A stretch of DNA of 13,680 bases from Flammula alnicola (taxonomy: Eukaryota > Basidiomycota > Agaricomycetes > Agaricales > Strophariaceae): assembly GCA_015499995.1 (NCBI GenBank), contig JADNRV010000772.1:1-13680 (forward strand), written 5' to 3'. The notes under the pieces were generated by a model. That model saw only the letters and a list, made by a program, of their open reading frames with translations, had not been told where the DNA came from and did not search any database. The position numbers were made by a program, and so were the translations under genes. Numbering within the stretch: position 1 is the first letter of the stretch; each line of letters opens with the position of its first letter. This document shows, piece by piece, positions 8,298-13,680 of this stretch.

Positions 8298-9758
8298 ATG
8301 GCCAATCGTCCATCTGCACCGATGACCTTGTCCTCGTTCTCGATGCAAGGCAAGGCAAGTCTCCAGTCCTTTTGTTCCATTCATAAAACTGGCTGAAGTA
8401 TGGCTTCTAGGTTTGCGTGGTAACAGGTGCAGCAAGAGGACTGGGATTGGAGTTCTGTCGAGCCTTTGTTCAATCGTACGCGCGAAATCATGCTATTTTG
8501 TTCTGGAGTCGTATCGACCTGCTTTGAAAGGGGCTGCACAACTCTGGCCATCCTGGATCTTAAGGAATCGGAAATCAAGGACGCCGTGGAAGAGCTATGT
8601 CTATTCGCGACGGGTTTGTGGGAACGTATCACCTTTATACGATATACCGAAACCATTACCAGAACGCTGCGCTTTCAAAGCCGAAGACTTGAAGATAATC
8701 GGACTTGTGTGCGATGTCTCTTCTGAACTTTCCGTTAAGCAAGCCTTCGCCGAAATCATGGAATCCTTTAGACGGATTGACGTTGCCGTGGCCTCAGCCG
8801 GTGAATATTAATATTGTTTTGTCATGCCTCCACTTGACTTTCAACTCACGCATTGCATGAAGGCCTTGTTGAGAATTATTCTGCTCTTGAGTACGACCTT
8901 CCCACTTAAATCCCCTCAATAATTGCTGACCATGTCACTCTTAGTTACCCTGCAGATCGTGTCAAACATCTCTTTGACGTGAATGTACATGGGGTATTCT
9001 ATACCGCCCGCGAGGCTGCTCGTAGTATGATACCCAATGGAGGAGGTTCTATTATCCTTATAGCAAGCATGAGTGCCAATGTACGCCTTCATCTCCTGGC
9101 ACCCAGCTTACCAGGGATAACGAAATTGAACAAAATTTTCACTTGCAGATTGTCAATACTCCTCAGGTTAGCACATCGAGAATTCAAATATACAGACAAT
9201 GGCTGAGCCAATTCCAGTTTCAACACCTTATAACGCTTCGAAAGCCGCTGTCAAGCACATGGCCGCAAGTTTAGCCGTAGAATGGGCTAAAGAAGGCGTC
9301 CGGGTTAATTCCTTGAGGCAAGCCATGAAATTGGTTATACAATCGCATTCTGAAGGACGGTAACATAGTCCGGGTTACATGTTAACGAAGCTCACGAGGA
9401 CAGTTTTAGCGAGGGACCCCGAACTCAAGGTACGTGGGATGAGAGTGCGTTGGAAGAATGCTCACGATTTCATCTCCTGATGTTCAGGACACTTGGGAAA
9501 GATTGACACCGATGGGAAGGGTAATAAGTTCAACTCTCTACCTGAGTCAGACTTCGGGAACTCACGTTGATCTTCATTTGGCAGATGGGAGAACCTGAGG
9601 ACCTTTCTGTATGTTCTCTTTTTTGCTTCCCTCTGACGTTATATTCTTCTCAATATTTGTGTATTTCGCAGGGCGCTATCGTATTTTTAGCAAGCGATGC
9701 CTCCAAGTTCGTGACTGGCGCTGAGATTCGGGTTGACGGCGGATACTGCTTGATTTAA
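8298..9758 (+). CDS. Classical short-chain dehydrogenase/reductase (sugar/polyol type)
   Basis: NAD(P)-dependent oxidoreductase of the classical SDR family, probably cytosolic; the C-terminal half (SPGYMLTKL, LTPMGRMGEPEDL, DGGY) resembles fungal sorbose reductase/D-arabinitol dehydrogenase-like enzymes, but the substrate cannot be fixed. Twelve exons: 8298-8354, 8411-8475, 8531-8613, 8663-8800, 8863-8890, 8945-9080, 9149-9166, 9218-9317, 9369-9429, 9488-9520, 9585-9608, 9672-9758; about 276 residues, a normal SDR length. Seen: cofactor motif TGAARGLG (24-31), an Asp after the second strand (ILDL, which favours NAD), structural Asn137, and catalytic Ser167, Tyr180 and Lys184 (YNASK). The ATG at 8298 is the natural start, giving the usual short leader before GKVCVVTGA. 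Introns 1 and 8 use GC donors. One base is missing at the 9217/9218 junction, so the listed exons sum to 830 nt. The exon 3/4 junction is the least certain. Confidence 0.85.
8355..8410 (+). other. GC-AG intron 1 of the SDR gene
   Basis: 56-nt intron with donor GCAAGT (after AAG) and acceptor CTAG. Splicing joins GGC AAG to GTT TGC, giving the conserved GKVCVVTGAARGLG. No GT donor near here gives this sequence. GCAAGT is the usual consensus of minor-class GC donors. Confidence 0.85.
9318..9368 (+). other. GC-AG intron 8 of the SDR gene
   Basis: 51-nt intron with donor GCAAGC and acceptor ATAG. Splicing joins TTG AG to T CCG GGT, giving VNSLSPGYM, a strongly conserved SDR motif. No alternative GT donor preserves it. 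Confidence 0.85.
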
Positions 9759-9995
9759 GTAATACTTCTACCGCTTGGGATGGATCTCTTTCTACTATGT
9801 GTGTCTGTATCTGTATATGCTCGTGGACAACCATTTTGTATCTAGAACTGATCCTATAAATCATATTACTACTGACTTTTGCATCGAACAAATTCCTCGC
9901 CCTATCTTTCCTCACGTCATCCATTTACGTCATACTTTCATTGGTGTGCTGGATGTAACGTTCAAACTTCAACCTTTACTTAATCACTGACCACC
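9759..9995. other. Intergenic: SDR 3' end and WC-2-like promoter
   Basis: 237 bp between two genes on the same strand. It is rich in T and C just before the start at 9996 and holds no open frame of note. It must carry both the SDR polyadenylation signals and the promoter of the next gene; no specific site is recognised. Confidence 0.55.
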
Positions 9996-11246
9996 ATGTC
10001 GACCGCTGTTACTCAGCCTCATGGCACATCCTCGTCTCTTGGAACAAGGTCGCCTCCCATATATGAATTTCCCAAACGAAAACGATGGGCTGACTTACTT
10101 CTGACCGAGCTAGTTGACGATGTTGCCTTTGTTTTGTCGCCCAGCTACAAAATTTTGTACTGTGGGGCGGCCGTCACAGAACTCCTTGGTTGGAGAGACG
10201 TGGACCTGTTGGACCTAGACTTTGCTGATCTGATTGACTGTACGACTCGGTTCTTATTTTTCTATTGTCCCAGTAGAACTCATAGACCTTCAGCAGCCGA
10301 CCAGTTCCGTTTCCGCACTGCATTCGAACAAGCGATTCGAAGCAATGCTGAGTCCAACTTGGCCATTAAATTAAAAGGCAAGGTATCGACTGCCCAATAT
10401 CCAAGTTCCCCTAAGGATGTTATCTTGACATCAAGTTCTACCCTCACATCGTCGAAAATGAAGTCGAAGCCAAATGCATATTCGCCATGGCATCACCGTA
10501 TCCTAGCAAGAATACCGCAATGCATGTCCACAAAATTTTTAGCTTGACTAGTGGCTTACAAGCACATACTGCCATGTAGGTTGAATACAATCCTTGACCT
10601 CAAGGCAGAGAACGACCGGCTACAACAGAAAGTCACGGAGTACCGAAATCGCTTACCGGCAGAAGCGTTCACTTCTGGGCGTCCTCCTCCATCTCAAGCG
10701 GGTTCAATGTATGCGACATCTTCACTGCATCCTAAGCTTCACGCTCCTGTGTCTGGATCAATGCCCCAGAAGTCAGCCGAGCTTCCGGGAGCCTACCTTA
10801 CATCGTCCACTATGCTGTCTGGGACTTTTGAAGGAGCATCATCCAGCCCCGCAGATCCTACTGAATTCGGGAAATCTTCTGTCTATGCTTCCACGTCGGC
10901 CAATCCTGAAGACCAAGGCGAGGAGGGGTCTAAGAAGAAGAAAGTAAGTGATTTAATGAAGTAGTGAATATACTAACTGAATACGGCGACCCTCAGTTAA
11001 AGAGAGCCCAGAATGCAGAGCAATACGTCTGCATTACATGCGGACGCACTGATTCTCCTGAATGGAGAAAGGTGAGAATAATTTGTTTCTCTAACCATCT
11101 CACTAGATTTTTGACATTTGACCTAGGGGCCGCTTGGTCCCAAAACACTCTGCAACGCCTGTGGACTGCGATGGGCAAAGCAAATGCGCAAAGTAGAAGG
11201 TCCTGCCCAAGGTGCTATTTCCTCCTCAACCGCCGCAGATTCTTGA
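9996..11246 (+). CDS. wc-2: White collar 2-like PAS/GATA zinc-finger transcription factor
   Basis: Nuclear DNA-binding partner of the WC-1 blue-light receptor in fungi; the pair forms the white collar complex that drives light-induced transcription. Exons: 9996-10239, 10294-10382, 10436-10521, 10580-10943, 10997-11071, 11127-11246; 978 nt, 325 residues, no frame break. A PAS domain spans about residues 29-145 ([19 protein letters not shown], then [20 protein letters not shown], then [11 protein letters not shown]). A short coiled coil follows ([16 protein letters not shown]), then a Ser/Pro-rich linker, a basic run SKKKK as probable nuclear signal, and one GATA finger C273-x2-C276-x18-C295-x2-C298 ending in CGLRWAK. 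The 18-residue loop and RWAK are typical of white collar fingers. No LOV photoreceptor motif is present, which separates it from WC-1. Intron 3 uses a GC donor. The start context is ACCACCATGT. Alternative: another PAS-GATA protein, less likely. Confidence 0.88.
10522..10579 (+). other. Probable GC-AG intron 3 of the WC-2-like gene
   Basis: 58-nt intron with donor GCATGT and acceptor GTAG. It joins GCA AT to G TTG AAT, giving [12 protein letters not shown] and keeping the frame for the rest of the protein. The nearby GT at 10526 leads to a stop within six codons. GCATGT looks like GTATGT with one T to C change. Confidence 0.7.
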
Positions 11247-11615
11247 CCTCTTTCGCATTTTCATGGCAATTTCATGACGTGAATACTGCGTTGCCAATTC
11301 GCTGCTAGTACTAGCTAGCTGGAGACCTGGACATTTTTCGTTTTCCAATGGATTTTATGGACAATATTTTTCCTTGCCGCTTCCAAGGTTCCAAAAGCAT
11401 ATGTCGATTATATTGTACGCGTTGTCATGTATCTATAGAGTATGTAGAGTATTTTTTTGCTATAACCTTATGTGAGACTTAATCTGCGGAATGAAGTCAT
11501 GCTCGTGATCCCTTTTTGAAACTGGCTCGTATTTGGAAACAACACCTCTTTCCTTTACCTCCAGCGCAGTAGTTGACTGTTAGTCCTCTGCAAGCCCCTC
11601 AACCTTAACACCACC
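11247..11615. other. Intergenic: WC-2-like 3' end and ARPC1 promoter
   Basis: 369 bp without a gene. The left part is AT-rich and fits a 3' untranslated region; the right part has a pyrimidine-rich stretch (CTCTTTCCTTTACCTCC, about 11547-11563) close to the ARPC1 start, as is common in fungal promoters of housekeeping genes. Nothing else is recognised. Confidence 0.6.
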
Positions 11616-13093
11616 ATGCCTGAAGTCTTTACCTTGGCTCAGACTCCAATCACTTCCCATTCTTTCAGCGCGGACCGTTCTCGTTAGTAGAAGGGTATAT
11701 GTCTGCTCGATATCCTCCCACTTACATTATTCTCCTCAGAACTTGCCGTCAGCTTAAACAGTAATGATGCTCAGATATTCACCCGTCAAGGGGCTGAGTG
11801 GGTTCATACGGTCACCTTGTCGGAGGTTCGTCCTTCGATTCAAACATCATAGGTTCAATTGTTGACACATTGAATCCTATCAGCACGATAAACTGATTAC
11901 CTCGATCGATTGGGCTCCTAATTCCAACCGCATTGTGACCTGTTCTCAAGATAGGAACGCTTACGTCTGGCAGGAGCAAATTGACTCAGAAACTGGCAAA
12001 CTGGTCTGGAAGCCGACACTGGTATTGCTGCGCATCAACAGAGCAGCGACTTATGTCAAATGGAGCCCTAAGGAAGACAAATTCGCTGTAGCTAGCGGTG
12101 CGCGGTAAGTTCTCACCATTCCTTGAACAATCTCAAGACCCCTGAACTTCGATATCTACAATGCAGAGCCATCGCGATCTGTTCTTTCGATCCCGAGAAC
12201 AACTGGTGGGTGTCCAAACTCTTGAAGAAACCCATTCGCTCCACTGTACTTTCCGTGGACTGGCACCCCAATAACGTTCTGCTCGCTGCCGGAAGTGCTG
12301 ATATGAAGGCCCGCGTATTCTCTGCCTATATCAAAGAAGTCGACGATAGGTGAGTTAATCTCCAAAGTAAGATTTTAGCATGTCAATTGATTTGTGAATA
12401 ATCGTATAGGCCAGCTCCTACAGTCTGGGGTTCAAAGCTTCCTTTCAATACTATATGCGGGGAGTATGCTAGCCCTGCTGGTGGATGGGTTCACACTGTC
12501 GGATTTTCGCCTTCAGGAGATGTTCTTGCTTTCGCAAGTAAGCAATATGTACTCATCGATGTCCGATTACGAACTGATTCCCTTTCGCAGGCCACGACAG
12601 TTCCATTAGCATTGTATACCCAAGCGGACCAGTCATTCATAACATTCGGATGCCATCACTGCCCCTCGTTAGCCTCGTATGGTGCTCCGAAGATACCATC
12701 GTAGCAGCTGGGCATGACTGCCGTCCTCTTGTGTTTACTGGTTCGGAGGGTGGTTGGCAAGAAGCTGGAACGCTAGATGACGCTACCTCGCCCAAGTCGC
12801 CCGAATCTCGCTCTGGGTTTGGTGGCAGCAGCGTTGGCCGCCTCAAGGCCGGTGCGTTCGCCACGTTCCGCGATGCGGATAGTCGTGGCCAGTCCAACTC
12901 AGCATCTGCGAGTGCCGACACCAAGCTTTTAACCACGCATCAGAACACAATCACTAATGTGCGTCCTTACGAGTACTCTGGGGGCAATGTCACCAAGGTT
13001 AGCACATCCGGCGTCGACGGAATGCTGGTAATTTGGGAGGTTAACGCTGTGACTGCGTTGACTGGGCGTTTGGGAGGAGCACACTTGAAGTAG
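11616..13093 (+). CDS. ARPC1: Arp2/3 complex subunit 1 (ARPC1/Arc40), WD40 protein
   Basis: WD40 beta-propeller subunit of the Arp2/3 complex, which nucleates branched actin filaments at cortical patches and endocytic sites. Exons: 11616-11682, 11740-11825, 11884-12104, 12167-12349, 12410-12537, 12591-13093; 1,188 nt, 395 residues, no frame break. Hallmark blocks appear in order: [60 protein letters not shown] followed by [46 protein letters not shown], and [13 protein letters not shown]. The stretch from about residue 290 to 340 ([20 protein letters not shown] and after) is the ARPC1-specific insertion between the last blades that contacts actin subunits; it is followed by the closing blade [13 protein letters not shown]. 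The start ATG has a strong context (CCACCATGC). The length is slightly above the usual 370-385 because of this insertion. It converges on the Dad3 gene 82 bp downstream. Confidence 0.95.
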
Positions 13094-13175
13094 ATGGTAA
13101 ACGGTGTTTCCTATGAGGAATCCCAAGAAAGCTTTGATGATAATACATTAATCGTACATTCCGAGCGTCATCGAA

Positions 13176-13611
13176 TCAATGCCCAATGGTTGTATCGTTA
13201 GAGTCGTCGTAGCCCGCGCTGTGCATTGAGGGCTCTGGCTGTTCGTTAATTACACCCCATACGGAAGCTTTGAACTGCCGTAATGCTTAAGTCGAGAAGT
13301 AGCACTAGGATAATATTTGCACACTTACCAGAGTTAACACAAGCCCCATCTTCTTCTCCAGAACACGCAGCTTTGCTAGCATCACCTTGTCAGGTTCCTC
13401 GTTGAGAAGACGCGTCCTTTGAGTGACCTTTATAGACAGGATATGCACTGCGATCTCTATCTCGTGATTAGCAAATATCGGGCGTACCATTCGAATTGTG
13501 CGCGAGTTTCGCATATTCCCAAAGAGCTGCAGCCTCCAGGGGGGTCAAACTTGGATGAGATTCGTATGGATTAACAGTAAGAATGTCATTTGAAGGTGGG
13601 TGGCCTGACAT
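13176..13611 (-). CDS. DAD3: DASH complex subunit Dad3
   Basis: Small subunit of the DASH/Dam1 ring complex, which couples kinetochores to spindle microtubules in fungi. Exons on the minus strand: 13611-13488, 13447-13329, 13274-13176; 342 nt, 113 residues. Family blocks: NPYESHPSLTPLEAAALWEY followed by AKLAHN (near residues 15-40), KVMLAKLRVLEKKMGLVLTL (about 62-81), and FKASVWGVINEQ straight after the second intron. The ATG at 13611 is the first ATG of this frame in view. Intron 1 (13487-13448) is only 40 nt but has a branch-like TGCTAATC and a GCAG acceptor; this junction (HNSN/VHIL) is less conserved and less certain. Intron 2 (13328-13275, 54 nt) is canonical and certain. The C-terminal 20 residues are hydrophilic and not recognised. 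The promoter lies in the last 70 bp and beyond the window. Confidence 0.88.
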
Positions 13612-13680
13612 AGGTGTTGATGTCGCGACCAATACCAGCGAGGCGATCAAGAATATTGAGAACTTTTCCCACGCTTTGTT

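Noticed and set aside
8298..13611. A functional cluster linking light sensing, the SDR and cytoskeletal genes
   Set aside because: The genes belong to unrelated housekeeping or regulatory pathways, and one of them, Dad3, is on the opposite strand; nothing in the sequence shows co-regulation.
1..13680. tRNA, rRNA or other structured RNA genes
   Set aside because: No cloverleaf-like arms, A/B boxes in tRNA spacing or rRNA-like blocks were found by eye on either strand; a covariance-model scan would be decisive.

Overview
The window looks like nuclear DNA of a filamentous basidiomycete, most likely a mushroom-forming agaricomycete. Every gene is cut by short spliceosomal introns (31 modelled, 40-68 nt, mostly near 54 nt, with GTA/GTG-type donors and CAG/TAG acceptors). 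The gene set is typically fungal: a kinesin-4-like motor, a short-chain dehydrogenase, a WC-2-type GATA factor, ARPC1 of the Arp2/3 complex, and the DASH subunit Dad3. No species can be named from the sequence alone.

Layout. 1-1394: no convincing gene; AT-rich DNA, with a hairpin-rich, MITE-like inverted-repeat element at about 1013-1231, ahead of the kinesin start. 1395-7905 (+): kinesin of about 2,025 residues with 9 exons, an N-terminal motor, and a very long coiled-coil tail. 8298-9758 (+): SDR-family dehydrogenase, 12 exons. 9996-11246 (+): WC-2-like PAS plus GATA zinc-finger protein, 6 exons, 325 residues. 11616-13093 (+): ARPC1/Arc40 WD40 subunit of Arp2/3, 6 exons, 395 residues. 13611-13176 (-): DASH complex subunit Dad3, 3 exons, 113 residues, convergent with ARPC1 and only 82 bp from it.

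Three of the five genes act on the cytoskeleton or spindle (kinesin, Arp2/3 subunit, DASH subunit), one is a blue-light/transcription factor and one a sugar/polyol-type oxidoreductase. I see no evidence that they form a functional cluster; they look like ordinary neighbours in a compact genome.

The most interesting signal is inside the kinesin tail. For more than 300 residues every histidine falls on an 11-residue grid, in three successive registers, usually right after Glu, Asp or Ala. This describes a hendecad coiled coil, and it is followed by a 57-residue internal duplication. The grid also shows that the frame break near 6366 is a single missing base, not an intron. Other points of note: a 92-residue Ser/Pro/Arg-rich insertion inside the motor domain; six probable single-base indels in the kinesin and SDR genes, five of them missing bases restorable by doubling a neighbouring base, while the other three genes have none; three GC-AG introns out of 31; and the inverted-repeat element. 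No tRNA, rRNA, CRISPR array or plasmid/phage-type system was seen.
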